From: Podocnemis expansa | Lineage: Eukaryota; Chordata; Testudines; Podocnemididae | Assembly: GCA_007922195.1 (NCBI GenBank) | Contig: ML682038.1 | Coordinates: 8,153,775 to 8,217,774 of the forward strand | Length of the DNA: 64,000 nucleotides | Direction: 5' to 3' | Shown: positions 12,801 to 24,022 of the stretch, one piece after another | How positions within the stretch are numbered: the stretch's first letter is position 1 | Layout: the number at the start of each line of letters is the position of its first letter | The notes under the pieces: model-generated | Told to the model about the DNA's origin: nothing | The model's database searches: none | What the model saw: only the letters and a program-made list of their open reading frames with translations | Translations under genes and position numbers: made by a program

Positions 12801-14942
12801 AGATTTTACAGCTCTATATTTACTTATTTATGAATTTTCAACAAGTTCGTTAACTAACACATTACAGAAATAGCTGAAGTCAGTACAGGGTTGTACTTTG
12901 AAAAGAGTATTCTTTATGTAGGACATATAACATTTATTACTTCTTTCCCAAAGGAGAAATTAATATGCCTACCTTCAGTATTCTTGATTTTTCTATACAG
13001 AACTTAATTTTGGTAGTAAAGTAAATATTTCTGTATACACAGAAATGTACCTGTGTGCACATATAGCTGCTGTGTGCACATCTGTGTTCATGCCAGTTAA
13101 GTATCGATCCAAGCGTAAATGTAAGATCTTTTAAGAATTCCTTAAACTATGATGAAAACATGTCACACTGAATGTTTTATCAAGTTACAATTTTCCTTCC
13201 ATTCTGTAGGTTTACACCTTTCTAACAATTCTTTGAAGTTGTGACTTTTTGATACGTTTTGATAAACACAAAATTCTTGCTCTTCCAAAGAGATACACAT
13301 GAAATAGAACTCAAGGGTTCCTTTTTTGGGATGACCCAACACTTGTACTAAAGAAAAGGCTGGGCTTTTGTTTCATATAGTTCTATTATAGTCAGAGAAT
13401 CTCACAGCTTGGATGTTTTACTGGGAGAGGGAATATTGCCTAGGATAATCCCTACTCTTTTCTGAATATGCTAAGAGCTCTTCAGCTTCTGCTTAATTAG
13501 ATACCAGAAATACACGGAATTTACTGTTTTCTCACGCCAGGGATGGTACCACTAACTGTACATCACATGTTTAGTATGATACTGTCATGATTTAGTTTGA
13601 GTCCAAGCCTTGGTGTGGACAACATGTTTGCTTAGAGGCAAGAGTGCTGTAAGGTGAGTGAAGCTGATATTGCTGCATGATGTACCCTAGTGAAGAAAAT
13701 CTGCCACATGCACATATGTTATCAATGGCTAAATAAGGAAACGCTACTTCATTATTCACTGTGTTTGAATATTAACTGAGTCACATTGACAGCACAAGCA
13801 TGTAAGCATGCCAGAATGGTCACTTGTGTAACATGATAGTTTTGATTGGTTTTTGTTTGCATTTGAAAGCACAGGATAAGAAATTTTTATTAAACACTAA
13901 GGCCACATTGATGATATACAAAGTCACTAGACCAAACTCTTCAATCAGAGTTTTGTTTGAGTAAGCATTGAATATTCTGGCCCTACATTTGTGCACCTGT
14001 TTTTACACTATCTGCCCCAATAAATGGTGTTGGGAAAACACAAAGGAGTGAGTACCTCAGCTCAAATTTTTCCTGAAATATATATGAGATTTTATGAAAT
14101 TCTCTTAGTATTATTATGCAAACCACTTCCACCTATAAGAATCAATGGCCTGTGCTGTGAGTTAATGGAGGTATTTAGGAAGTGTTTTCAAAGACACCTA
14201 AAGGGTTTAGGCTTCAACTCTGATTAAATTTCCTTGGGAATTTGGGTGCCTGACTTGCTTAGCCACCTTTTCAAAATCCCAGTCTTAATCATTTTGGTTG
14301 CAGACATCTTGCAGTTTTCATATCCTCAGATTTGTCCCTGTTTTCCAAATAATTCATACGTCCTTACACTTTGTGACCCAGTTAATTCAGATTGGTATTG
14401 AAGAAACCTGCTCTTAGATTCTATATTTACAAGTGCCCATGACTAAAGCTAATTACATTTTAAATTAAATGTGCAGGATGTGTTTATCCTCTCATAAATT
14501 CTTAGGTTTGCAAACGGCAAGAAATAATAACTTATAAAAGTTGTAACACTCTTAGTTTTTTAAATCTTTTTTCTTCTGCAACCAGTTGGATAGCCTATTT
14601 GTACTGCAATATATTACAGCAGTTTGGGCATGACAACTTGTATAACCTATTTTTTCATGCAAATCTACTAAAACACCCTGTGAAGAAAATTTAAATAAAT
14701 ATGAGTGTTTATATGTAAGAATGTAATTGCTGTGGAAGCTTAGTAATAATTGCAATTTTCATTCTATGAAGGATATATAGAATATTTAAGACTCTAGAAG
14801 AGAAGGTTAATAGCCACAAAATTGTTAATCCATTACAACATTTATGTCTAAAGGAAGATTGTGGTTTTATTCTGGGGGTAGAACTGAAGTGATTAGGGCC
14901 ATTTGTATAATGGTCACCTATATATCACTGGAAAAACAAACA
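9801..14942. other. Long AT-rich, repeat-poor stretch
   Basis: About 5 kb without a supported gene or recognisable young element. Frames of 60-88 codons (10574-10888, 11128-11313, 14024-14227) have no domain. At about 14120-14285, GGTATTTAGGAAGTG... and TTGGGTGCCTGACTTGCTTA with TCAAAATCCCAG look like an old amniote repeat. A deep intron or gene desert is equally possible. Confidence 0.55.
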
Positions 14943-15066
14943 AGGAGTCCTGTGGTATTTTAAGGACTAACAAATTTATTTATCACATGAGCCTTCGTTG
15001 GAGAAAAATCTCACTGTGTCAGATGCTTGAAGATGCTGAACTAGACTAACACAGCTACCCCTTCGG
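14943..15066 (+). repeat. SINE-like element with inverted head at its 3' side
   Basis: The body (AGGAGTCCTGTGGTATTTTA, GACTAACAAATTTATTTA, GAGCCTTCGTTGG) is followed at 15029-15066 by AACTAGACTAACACAGCTAC, the reverse complement of the family's head (GGTAGCTGTGTTAGTCTAGT-like). The head is therefore found at the opposite end and in the opposite orientation to the copy at 53675. Confidence 0.7.
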
Positions 15067-16700
15067 AACTTGTCTATGTATCACTGGGTGTCAAATAGTC
15101 CTGGTTGTGTGAAATGAACATTGACACAGTCTGTTACTCAGAATTAAGAATCTGAATATATTAAAGATTTCATAACACTTAATATGTTGTCCTTTTATAT
15201 TTTAAATATAATAAATGTAAGATAATGAATTAGATCCAGTTTCTAGTTGTCAAACATATTTTTTTTTGTTTTAGTACATAGATTTGTTTTGCTATAAGAG
15301 AAAATAATTTCAGTTTCACACCCCAGACAACTTTTTAGTATTTTTAGACAAAACTTTTTGAGTTTTCAGCATACATTCTTAAGTTTTTCTTCCCAGTGCA
15401 GTCAAGAGCTATCAGGGCTACTCAATTGTTTTGGCTCTTAACTAACAAACTGAATTTCATTAGGAACTGTAATTTCCATCAATAACCTAATTTTTAGACT
15501 CCTGTGTATGTTATAGAATTTCAAAAATTCAAACATTTTTATTGTACCTTATATTTCTGCTTCTACTGGAAGAAAATGATAGGCAAAGAGCAACAGCTTT
15601 TGGTTCACTAATCCATTGTTAGATGTACTGTAGATATAAAGAAGAAAAGTGCCTGAAGATGGGAATATATGTCCTATTGCATAATCATTAAACTGTAGTT
15701 CAAAATAGATAAATATCATTGGTTTGCTTCAAAATCAGAAGCTTTAAAGTCAGAGTTGTAAGTATTTTACATTTATGCATGAATATTTGACTTATCTATT
15801 TTGCAGCTAGGTAAATTTGTGTCTGCCAGCATTCTTCCTTACTTTCACTACTGTTGTTTTAACATGTTGTCTGCAGAATGGTTCTTAAAACTAATACATT
15901 GCCTTAAACATTTTCTATGTGTTCATTGAACATTGTGCATAGTGCTTCTGTAATTGTACTCCACAAGTACCCAAGCATTTGTAAATTAGATGGAAATGCA
16001 TACCAATCTCAGGATATCTAAATTTTAATGTGTAAAAAGATATTGAATTCACTTACACTTTTTCATAAACTGACTGAATTGCTTTTTATATACTGTACAT
16101 ATTCATTACCCATTTAGCCTTCCTGAGCATAATTTGTTAAGGCTATTTCTTTTTCCTGCCTGTAAGTGAAGTGGGTTTTTTTGCATGTAGTCTGAGTGTG
16201 CATGCATATGTGCGTGTGCATGTGTGTGAATATATGCACTATATACGTAAGAGGTGTACCGATACTAACACGCATGAGCAGGTTCAAATTGCCCAGTGGC
16301 TGACCATGCCAAGTTGTTATTCCTAAAACTGTCTTCCAGAAATTGCATTTTTGTGCTAGAAATCCTGTTTTGCCTAGAATTGAAATACCACCTTGAAAAT
16401 TATTCTTCCCATAGTTCAAAAGCACAGCGTAGTAGACTTCCAGATAGGTACACGTTTGCAAATACTCATAACTGAACATTATGAGTATAATGATAACATA
16501 TCTAGTATATGTATATATGTATTATATGAATAAATATTTGTCAGTTTAAAATGACAGAACTATTACGTTTAACACCATGTATAGTCTATGCAACAGTTAA
16601 GAAAAATGTTTTAATTTTTGCATTGAAGTAGCTGCACATTTTTCAGAGGAATATTTTTTTTGTAACTAATCAGTAGAAGTCATAAAACTATGTTGCTTTC

Positions 16701-16750
<50 letters not shown>

Positions 16751-17549
16751 TGTATCAAGTTTCTCTTTGAAAACAGCTAAAGTAGCAGCCAAGTGGTTAG
16801 TTAATTTTAACTTTTCTAAAAGTAACATTTGTAATGTAATGTTAAATCTCTTGACATGTATTTGAATTACATTTTTTTTTCTGGCTTGCAAAGTAAATAT
16901 GTAGTATATTTTGAGTCAATTACTAAATTGATTATGGATTAAACTAGTACTGTTTCCTTTTTTAGATATAGTTTATTTTTGTAGTTTGCCTATTAAAGAC
17001 TGGAGTAGTCACAATATCTGCAGAGTGTCTGATGGTAATAAAAGAAACATTATGTGGTCACTGTGAATTTTCTTTACATAAAGTATTTAAATAAAAAAAA
17101 TTAATTTTTGTAAAGACAACCATCAGTTGTACTGAACTGTTGAGTACAGTACTTATCCGGATTCTGTTGGTAGACCGTAGATACCAAACATTTGAGGAAT
17201 GGGGAGATTGGGTAGTCATAGAAGTGGGAAAGAAGAGACTAAATAACAGTCCTCAGCCCCAAGGCTCGACATTCAGTGAAGAGTGAAGGATTGTAGACAG
17301 GAACAGAAGAGATCTCCTTATCCTTTTAATTGGATCTAGCAGCAAACATTAAAATTTCCTGGGCTTCATCATTTTGAAGACTATTCAGATGCACAGACAA
17401 AGCTAAATTACCATTCAGAACTAATCTGCCATGAAGGACAAAGTGGAAAACATGGTTCATGGGTAGATGGCAAAGCTAGAAGAACATAAGACTGATGACA
17501 TTGTAGTGGTTTCCAAAGTGTGTGTGTCCCTGTAGGAGGACAGGGAGGA
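15067..17549. other. AT-rich DNA with one microsatellite
   Basis: No supported gene. The 121-codon minus-strand frame at 16114-16479 has no recognisable domain, and the frame at 16688-16891 is driven by the (AC)n tract. Confidence 0.55.
16702..16748. repeat. (AC)n microsatellite
   Basis: An uninterrupted AC dinucleotide run of about 23 units. Likely polymorphic in length. Confidence 0.97.
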
Positions 17550-17745
17550 ATGTATTCCCTGATCATGAGTTCCACATGTTGACTGTGTGGTGTGTGAAGT
17601 GCTTCCTTTTGTTTGTTTTAAACCTGTTGTCTATTAATATCATTGGGTGACTCCAGCTTCTTAAGTTATGTGAAGGAAGAAATAACACTTCCTTATTCAC
17701 TTTCTGTATATCATTCATGATTTTATAGATCTCTGTTGCAAGTTG
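17550..17745 (-). repeat. CR1-like LINE fragment (reverse)
   Basis: GAGTTCCACATGTTGACTGT, GTGAAGTGCTTCCTTTTGTT and AACACTTCCTTATTCACTTT occur in order, as in widespread sauropsid CR1 copies in reverse orientation. No coding capacity remains. Confidence 0.55.
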
Positions 17746-18263
17746 TGCACTCTGCTATGGTGGGTCCTGTGCTTTGCTTTCATGTGGGGGTCAGGGCACC
17801 TTGTTTCTGAGCAGTTGGTCCCTCTGCAGTGCACAGTGAATAAGGAGGGGGAAAGGGTCCAGGCCCACCTTGTATTCTAGGCCCCAGACCAGGGCGTAAT
17901 GTACTGCTGACACTGCTTGTTCTCTTGTGTCTTTCTCATGGCTCTGCTCTGGTTGATCACAACACTCCTCGCACACTACTGCCAGCTCTCCTTACTCTCT
18001 GTCCATCTCTGGCTGGAGCAGCAGTTTTTATCAGGACTTTAGCTGGGCCTTAAGTGGACTCTGGTGCTTCTAATTTACCTGAAATAACCCTTGATGACTC
18101 TTTGGAGAACAAGGTCTGGATCATTCTGGGGCTTATATATCTCCCATCTAAGATCCTCTTGCTGTGGTCTGGCCCTACTGTCTCACACCTCTATCATATC
18201 CTTCCTTGGCTGTCTCTTTTCTAATTTCTGTTTAGATGTTTTTCTGAAAGATATGTTGTACTT
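17746..18263. other. GC-richer segment, possible LTR remnant
   Basis: GGGTCCAGGCCCACCTTGTA, TTCTAGGCCCCAGACCAGGG and nearby sequence resemble, from memory, LTR sequence of turtle gypsy elements, but no TG...CA boundary, duplication or second copy was found in the window. Left as unresolved. Confidence 0.3.
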
Positions 18264-18715
18264 CAGTGGTTCCTAGCCTTTTGAAAGTTGGGGACCTCTT
18301 TATTATAGAAAAAAATTGTGGCCCGCGCCCATAGAATCTGGCCCACACCGCTCGGCGGAGCTGCCAGGACTGGCTGGGGAGTGGGAGCTGCCATGGCCCT
18401 GGCCCCCACCCCCAACCCCTGCCCCTGCCCCTGCCCCTGCCAGGGACTGGAGTTGCTGCAGCCATGACCCCCTGCCCCCCAAGCACAGCCGCTGCAGCCA
18501 TGGCCCCCACAACAGGCGGCTGCTTGCTGCCTCCCTGATCATCATCTGAGCATACTCAGAGTGGTGGGGGAGTTTTAAAAACTCCCAGTCTGGGGCAGAA
18601 CAGCTCCCTGAGCTGCCAGTGCAGTCCAGGCCCAGCTCCCAATGTGTCTGCAGACTCCTTTAAGTAACTCTGCGGCCCCTCCAGGGTTCTGTGGACCACA
18701 GGTTGGGAACCACTG
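18264..18715. mobile_element. hAT-type MITE (family 1)
   Basis: Left end CAGTGGTTCCTAGCCTTTTG and right end AGGTTGGGAACCACTG form imperfect terminal inverted repeats. The right flank CTCTAGTT fits the usual hAT 8-bp target pattern; the left flank TTGTACTT agrees at 5 of 8. The interior carries a C-rich tract with repeated CCCCTG units at about 18400-18450 that could form a G-quadruplex on the minus strand. There is no transposase. Confidence 0.8.
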
Positions 18716-18729
18716 CTCTAGTTCAATCT

Positions 18730-18845
18730 TGAGTTGAAAATTGCCAGTGTGGGGAATCCATCACACCCGTTAATAAGCTGTTCCAATGGTTAATTACCCT
18801 CCATTAAAAAAATGTGCCTGTTTCCCAGTGTGCATTAAAATTATA
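18730..18845 (-). repeat. CR1-like LINE fragment (reverse)
   Basis: GTGTGGGGAATCCATCACAC, AAGCTGTTCCAATGGTTAAT and TTAAAAAAATGTGCCTGTTT correspond to a common CR1-type 3' region in reverse orientation. It is short and non-coding. Confidence 0.55.
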
Positions 18846-19168
18846 CCAATGAACCATATGCTATCTATTGGTGAAGATTACTGTGGCCTGGGAAACTAGT
18901 TGCCATTCTGCCTAACAAAGAGCTAATGGATAGGCAGCAGGTTTCCAACATTTTGACATCAAAGGACTAAGAGCAACTGAAATACTAGACTTTGCTGAGC
19001 AGCTGTTCCACCCCCACATACCTATTTTTCTGTCATAAGGGCAAGTTATCACTTCCAAGGTATTGTGAACATGGTTGCTAGGGCACCACCCTGATGCCTT
19101 TTTGAAAATGCTCATCCCATTAACCATGTGCAATAGCCCATGGGGGCCACTCTATACATGGGGGGGGA
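18846..19168. other. No recognised feature
   Basis: About 320 bp of mixed composition with nothing I can identify. Confidence 0.4.
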
Positions 19169-19304
19169 CACATAAAGTCCTGAAAGTCTACAGGCCTGGC
19201 CCACTTTCTCAGAGCAGCCACGTCTGCCTCTGCCTTTGCTGCAACCCCCTCTCTGGGCTAGGCCACAGGGCAGCCTGGAGCAGGTCAGGTGCCCCTTTAG
19301 CCTC
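19169..19304. repeat. Second copy of the sequence at 24210-24350
   Basis: AAAGTCCTGAAAGTCTACAG, CCCACTTTCTCAGAGCAGCC, GCAACCCCCTCTCTGGGCTA and GTGCCCCTTTAGCCTCC align in order with 24213-24345. Because the other copy lies just upstream of the gypsy gag region, both may be LTR or leader sequence of that element. This copy is cut at 19304 by a hAT-like MITE. Confidence 0.6.
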
Positions 19305-19840
19305 CAAGGGTTAAAGTAAGCTGGAATGCACCAGAATGCCATTCCAGGGCCCAGAAATTTGAGGGGCCAGTGTTCTGGGGCCCCTAAAAATAGTCCTGGC
19401 TGCTATGCACGGCTGCTCCGGCCAGGATGGGGAGCTTTGAAATCTGCCACCCTGAGCATGCTCAGATGCATGCTCAGGACAGGAGCAGCCTGGCCAGGGA
19501 GCAACTGGTTGGGATGCCTATGCAGCTCTGGCCAGATAAGGAAGGGACCCTGCGGGTCAGGGTTTGGGAACCTAGCTGGTGGAGAGTGGGAGGGTCAGGG
19601 AGCTGGCAGTCAGGGGGTGGTGGGAGTTGGGGAATGTGGCAGCTGTTGGAACACCTGCCAGAGCAAAGCAAGCAGCAGGGTGTTTTCTCTCGCTCCCTCT
19701 CTCTCCTACTTCCTGGAAGTTTGCTGGAGGGGAGGAGGGCTGCTCAGTTTGCAAGGCTGAGGCCCACCTTTGGTCCTCATTCTGCTTTGGGGGGGGGTGT
19801 TTGAAGAGGGAGGAAAAAATAGGGTTTAGGACAAAGTAGG
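19305..19840 (+). mobile_element. hAT-like GC-rich MITE (family 2), right end missing
   Basis: CAAGGGTTAAAGTAAGCTGG opens the element, followed by GGAATGCACCAGAATGCCAT, GGGGCCCCTAAAAATAG and GAGCATGCTCAG, as in the copies at 26464 and 44964. The expected reverse-complement terminus is not found before about 19850, so the right end is lost or has decayed. Plus-strand frames up to 144 codons here are not recognisable proteins. Confidence 0.7.
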
Positions 19841-19982
19841 CTGCAGTGGAGCGTTGCCAAACACCATACGTTTACAGACCTTTTTTTAAACCACTCTATC
19901 ACCCTGTAAATAAATAAATAATGTCTGTGAAGTGGGGTAGAAATAAAAATACTGACATCACCTGCTTCATTTACATTCCAGA

Positions 19983-20065
19983 GAGGTAGTCATGTTAGTG
20001 TAATTCAGGAAAACAAACAAAGAGCCCTATGGTACTTTTAAAGACCAACAAATGTATTTATTGCA
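19983..20065 (+). repeat. SINE-like element
   Basis: Head GAGGTAGTCATGTTAGTGTA followed by AGAGCCCTATGGTACTTTTA and GACCAACAAATGTATTTATT. A diverged copy of the GTGGCAC family. Confidence 0.65.
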
Positions 20066-20156
20066 AGTGCCACAGATTCCTCATTTATTTTGTCCTCATT
20101 CAGAATCAACTGTATCATAAAATTACACTGGCTGTCAATTTTGTATGAGGCGTCTG

Positions 20157-20370
20157 GTGTCATTTTTAAAGACTAAAAAAATTATTTATTTTGTCAGCTT
20201 TTGTGGGAGAAAAAGCAAACTGTCAGATGATTGAAGAAGTTTCTGACAAAGTGGGGTTTTCTCCTATGAAAGTTCACACGATTAATATGTTTGTTAGTCT
20301 TTAAAAGTGACACCTGACTCCCAGTTTTTGTTTTGCTGAAATAGACTAACATGGCCACCCATTTGGAACC
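20157..20370. repeat. SINE-like inverted pair
   Basis: The left arm, 20157-20213 (GTGTCATTTTTAAAGACTAA ... TTTTGTGGGAGAAAA), is reversed in the right arm, 20260-20316 (TTCTCCTATGAAAG ... GTTAGTCTTTAAAAGTGACA). An inverted head (ATAGACTAACATGGCCACCC) closes the structure at 20340-20360. The arms have diverged but still pair over most of their length. Confidence 0.6.
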
Positions 20371-20428
20371 TGCCTGTTTCCTATTATTATCCATGTCCAA
20401 AGAATGGTATCCATTCATTTAACTGCAG

Positions 20429-21050
20429 CTAAAACACTTGGCAGGGTTGGGTGTCAGCCTGGCAGCCTGGAGAGCAATGGAGTACCTTCTTGCGGTGCCT
20501 CATGTGGTCCTCCCAATTTTGGCTAAATATCACTATAGTGTCGATGTAGGCTGCTGCATACTTTTGATGGAGGCATAATACACGGTCAATAAGGCGTTGG
20601 ACCATGGCTACTGCCCTGTGGAAGCCAAATGCCATTGTCCTAAATTGGTACAGTCCACATGGGGTGGAAAAGGTTGTCTTCTCCCAGGCCTCTAGCGGCA
20701 ACGGGATCTGCCAGTAACCCTTCATTAAGTCCAGGGTGGAGATGTACTTGGCTGCCCCCAGTCGCTCTAATAATTTGTCGACTCTGGGCATGGCGTAGGC
20801 ATCAAATTTTGCATTTATTTTGCAACAGTCAATTCAGAACCAGATGGAACGGTTGGCCTTAGGCACCAGGACAATCGGATTCCACCAGTGTGACTGGGAT
20901 TCCTCCACAACTCCCATGTTGACCATATTGTCCAGTTCCTGTCGCATGGTGAACCACATCTTTCGGGACAGATAGCGGGGGTTTTCACAAACCACCTAGC
21001 CACATTCCGTCTCTATGTGGTGGCAGGCCAGGTGGGTGTGACCCAGTCAG
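20429..21050 (-). pseudogene. Reverse transcriptase of Ty3/gypsy element (broken)
   Basis: Upstream fragments in shifting frames (RQELDNMVNMGVVEESQSHW, PIVLVPKANGS) lead into PRVDKLLERLGAAKYISTLD, KGYWQIPL, EKTTFSTPCGLYQFRTMAFG and AAAYIDTIVIFSQNWEDH. These are the fingers and palm of a gypsy RT. The catalytic box reads YIDT (20537-20548), so the second catalytic aspartate is lost, and several stops lie upstream. The protein ends about 40 residues after that box, where the RNase H connection should follow. It sits downstream of integrase in transcription order. Confidence 0.85.
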
Positions 21051-21179
21051 TGTGAGAAGACCCTGGGGAGTCCCCACACCAGGGTCTGGATCTAGTCGGT
21101 CTGCCTGGGTTGCAGGCCTTCCCCAGTATCGCGCTGTCCTTCTTGTAGCTTGGGGTGGCTTGCAGCCCCAATTCTCAGT

Positions 21180-22170
21180 CAGGAGGTTGACATGATAAAT
21201 TTGGGTGGTCCTACGTTTCCCCAGTTGTGATATCTCATAAGCACCTTCCCCCACATGCCAGACCACCTCAAAGGGCCCCTGCCATTGTGCCAGGAGCTTG
21301 GACTCGGAGGTAGGAAGCAGCAGGAAAACCTGAGATACCAGGGCTGGAACTCCCTAACCAGGGCTCCCTGGTTATATAAAGCCTCTTGGTGGCCTTGAGC
21401 CTGAAGAAAATTCTCTCGTGCAAATTCCCCCACTTTCTTCAGATCTTCCCTCAGTTGCAACATGTGTTGCACTACATTTCGCCACTTAGTCACCTATTCC
21501 TCCCAGATCTCCCACACTAGGACAAGGATCCCACAGAGCTCCTGCCCATATAGCAGCTCAAAGGGGGAAAACCCAGTGGACGCCTGGGGCACCTCCCATA
21601 TTGTGAACAAGGGGAGGGTGGGAATAGGAGGTCTGAATGCTTCGAGTTTCTGGCCACAAACTTTTGGAGCATCTGTTTGAGGTTCTTGTTAAAGCATTTT
21701 ACCAGCCCATCTGTTTGCAGGTGATAGATGGAGGTCTGTAGGGCTTTGACCTTCAAGAGGGTGCACAGTTCTCACATCACTTGGGAAGTCATGTTTGTCC
21801 CCTGATCTGGGAAGTCACGTTTGTCCCCTGATCTGTAAGGATTGCTTTGGGAAGCTCCACCCTCAAGAATATCTTCAACAAGTCTCCCACTGTGTTGACT
21901 GCCATGGAGGGCCAGAGGGGTACTGCCTCGAGGTATGAGGTGGCATGGTCTACTGCTACCAAGCTGTACTGGTATCTGGTCATGGTCTTCTCCAGCAGGC
22001 CCAGCCAGGTCTAATCCAACTCTCGCAAAGGGGATATCTACCAAGGGGACTTTTGGAGATCTCTGTTTGTCTGTCACCTGGTATGCTGGACATGAGGGAC
22101 AATAGTCTTTAACCTCAGCATGTATGCCCCACCAGTAAAACCACCTGATCGCCTGGTCCAGGCTCTTCTG
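21180..22170 (-). pseudogene. Integrase of Ty3/gypsy element (broken)
   Basis: At the N-terminal side (about 22100-22170) WWGIHAEVKDYCPSCPAYQ carries the H...C-x2-C part of the zinc-binding domain. The core follows: FARVGLDLAGP (first Asp), AILTDQGTNVTSQ (second Asp) and YHLQTDGLVKCFNKNLKQML, where the glutamate of the DDE triad is replaced by lysine (codon 21698-21700). A C-terminal stretch reads VWHVGEGAYEISQLGKRRTT, the GPY/F-like module. A 26-bp tandem duplication (21783-21808 and 21809-21834) disrupts the core next to the second Asp. Inactive by several independent lesions. Confidence 0.8.
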
Positions 22171-22653
22171 GTCTCCCTAAATGCCCCCCACAGGATATGG
22201 TGTCAGCTAAGTGGAGGCCCTATCACCAGCATTTTCGTGGGACCAGGAGCTGGGTTAAGAGCTCCCTGGTCTGAGGGGGCTTTAGCTACCCACAACACCT
22301 TTTCAAACTGAGGGATGAAATGGGACCACAACTTACATAATGCATTTTTCTCTGTCAATCTGGGCTATTTGTTTGTAGGGACAATTCAATGTGAGGGGTC
22401 AGCGCTCTGGTCTCTGATAAAGCCCTCTCTCTGCATGAGCCCACTGCAAGCCATTGGGCCTGGTTCCTGTCCCCCCGCCTGGGGTGGGCTAGGTGTCTGG
22501 GTTGGATGACCTCTCCTTAGTCCCTCTTGATCTCGCAGCTGTTAGACTCCTCCCCCCCACCCCCATGACTGGGTTGGCGTTGTCCCGATTTACTTTATCC
22601 TTCTTTTTGTTTGTTGGGTAGTTGGGTGGATCATGCTTGCCAGGGCCTCAAAC

Positions 22654-23094
22654 TCAGCGATGTTTCACCCCAATATTACTGGATATACAAAATCTTTGGC
22701 TATGCTGCCCTGCATTCCCCACCACCACCCCGGCTTGTATGGTCATGGGATATGGGTGGACATTGCCATGCATGCATTGTAAAGACACCATGGTGACTCC
22801 TTCTGTAGCCAGCTGTTGGTGCACTATTGACTGGCTACGCCCTGTGTCAATTAGGGCTGTTGTGGTCATCTTATTTATCTGGACCACCATTGTCAACTTA
22901 GGGGGAGTTGCCTTTCCTAGGCTCAGGTGGCAGCTGTCCAAGTGTGCCCATAGGAACAGTCCATCTGAGTGCACTCCCTCCAGAAATGGCCGGACCACCT
23001 GCAGAAGAAACAACTTGCCCTTGCTGGGCTCACCCCTCCTGGGCTGGTGGTGGATTGGGCCCTCTATGGTCATCCCCAGTGTCTCTGGAGGCAC
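22654..23094 (-). pseudogene. Zinc knuckle and aspartic protease region of Ty3/gypsy element
   Basis: A CCHC knuckle (C-F-F-C-x4-H-x4-C) is encoded at 23012-22971 in one frame; shortly after, in another frame, TALIDTGRSQSIVHQQLA shows the retropepsin D-T-G active-site loop. The 146-codon frame at 22654-23094 covers the protease in its second half, while its first half is the wrong frame across the knuckle, so a shift lies between them. The knuckle marks the end of Gag and the protease the start of Pol. Confidence 0.75.
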
Positions 23095-23199
23095 TCGTGC
23101 TCCCCTCAGCTGGGATGCTGGGGCCTTAGGTTCTCTAAAGGGCCATTCAGGTCACGGGCCCTGCCTGTGGCCTCTCTCCACACTAGGGGGTAAGCCCAT

Positions 23200-24022
23200 G
23201 GGGACTAGCAGTGCCTTCTGAGTGTTGGAGTGGGGGGGGGGTCAAGATCATTGCCCCCCTCAGCTGCCAGGGCATTCTGTGTCAGCCACACCACCTCGGC
23301 CAAGGTCCTGGGATGATTCCTTAATACCCATTTGCGGGCCTGTGTGTGTGTGGCGGGGGGGGGGGGGTAGGCCCTATGTGTATTGCTCAAGGGTGACCTG
23401 CTCTGCAACTTGTTCTGTCCACTCTTGGGGGGGGGGGTGTCAGCCAACACCAGTAGTGCTCCTTTATCTGTTGGGCTAGTGTGCTGGGGTGGTCCCCACT
23501 ATGAATTTTCCTGGTATAGCCTCCAGCAGTGGGTCTCCAGGGTGATGGTGACCGTATATAAGGTGGTGACCTTTACCTTGGCATAATCATAGGCCTCCCC
23601 AGGATCCAGCCACCAACAGGCCCTTTGATAGGTGGCAAAGGTCACTGCTCAATCTTCTGGGACCCACTGGGTGGCAGTGGTGACCCGCTCAAACACCAGC
23701 AGGAAGGCCTCAGGGTCATCCTTGGGAGCCATATTAGTCAGCTTCACTGGTGGTAGCGGGTGTAGCCTGGTGCAGATGGGGCTCCCCATCCCACACTCTC
23801 CTGGGCTGCTGGAGGTTGGTGTGCCGCTGCCATCTGCTGGGCAAGCTGCTGCTGTTGTTCATTTTACCGAGCTGCCAGCTCCTAGATCAGCTTTTCTTGT
23901 TGGGTGCTTTGGTGCTGCTGGTGTGCCACCATCTGATGGAACAGCCATTGCTGTTGCCTCTTCTGCTCTGCTTGCTGCTGCAGGCTCTTGGCTAGCCACT
24001 ATAGGAGGTTATCTGGCTCCAT
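23200..24022 (-). pseudogene. Gag-like region of Ty3/gypsy element
   Basis: From an ATG at 24022 on the minus strand the translation starts MEPDNLL, then a Gln-rich stretch (SLQQQAEQKRQQQWLFHQMV, HQQHQSTQQEKLI, NEQQQQLAQQMAA) interrupted by stops. This fits the coiled Gln-rich N-terminus seen in gag of this element type. Beyond about 23750 it is frame-shifted, with mononucleotide G-runs (23231-23241, 23352-23368). Identification rests on position before the knuckle and on composition. Confidence 0.6.

Noticed and set aside
16688..16891. Frame with a Val-Cys repeat
   Set aside because: Translation of the (AC)n microsatellite.
22622..23221. 199-codon plus-strand frame
   Set aside because: Antisense to the gypsy zinc-knuckle and protease region, which has recognisable motifs on the minus strand.
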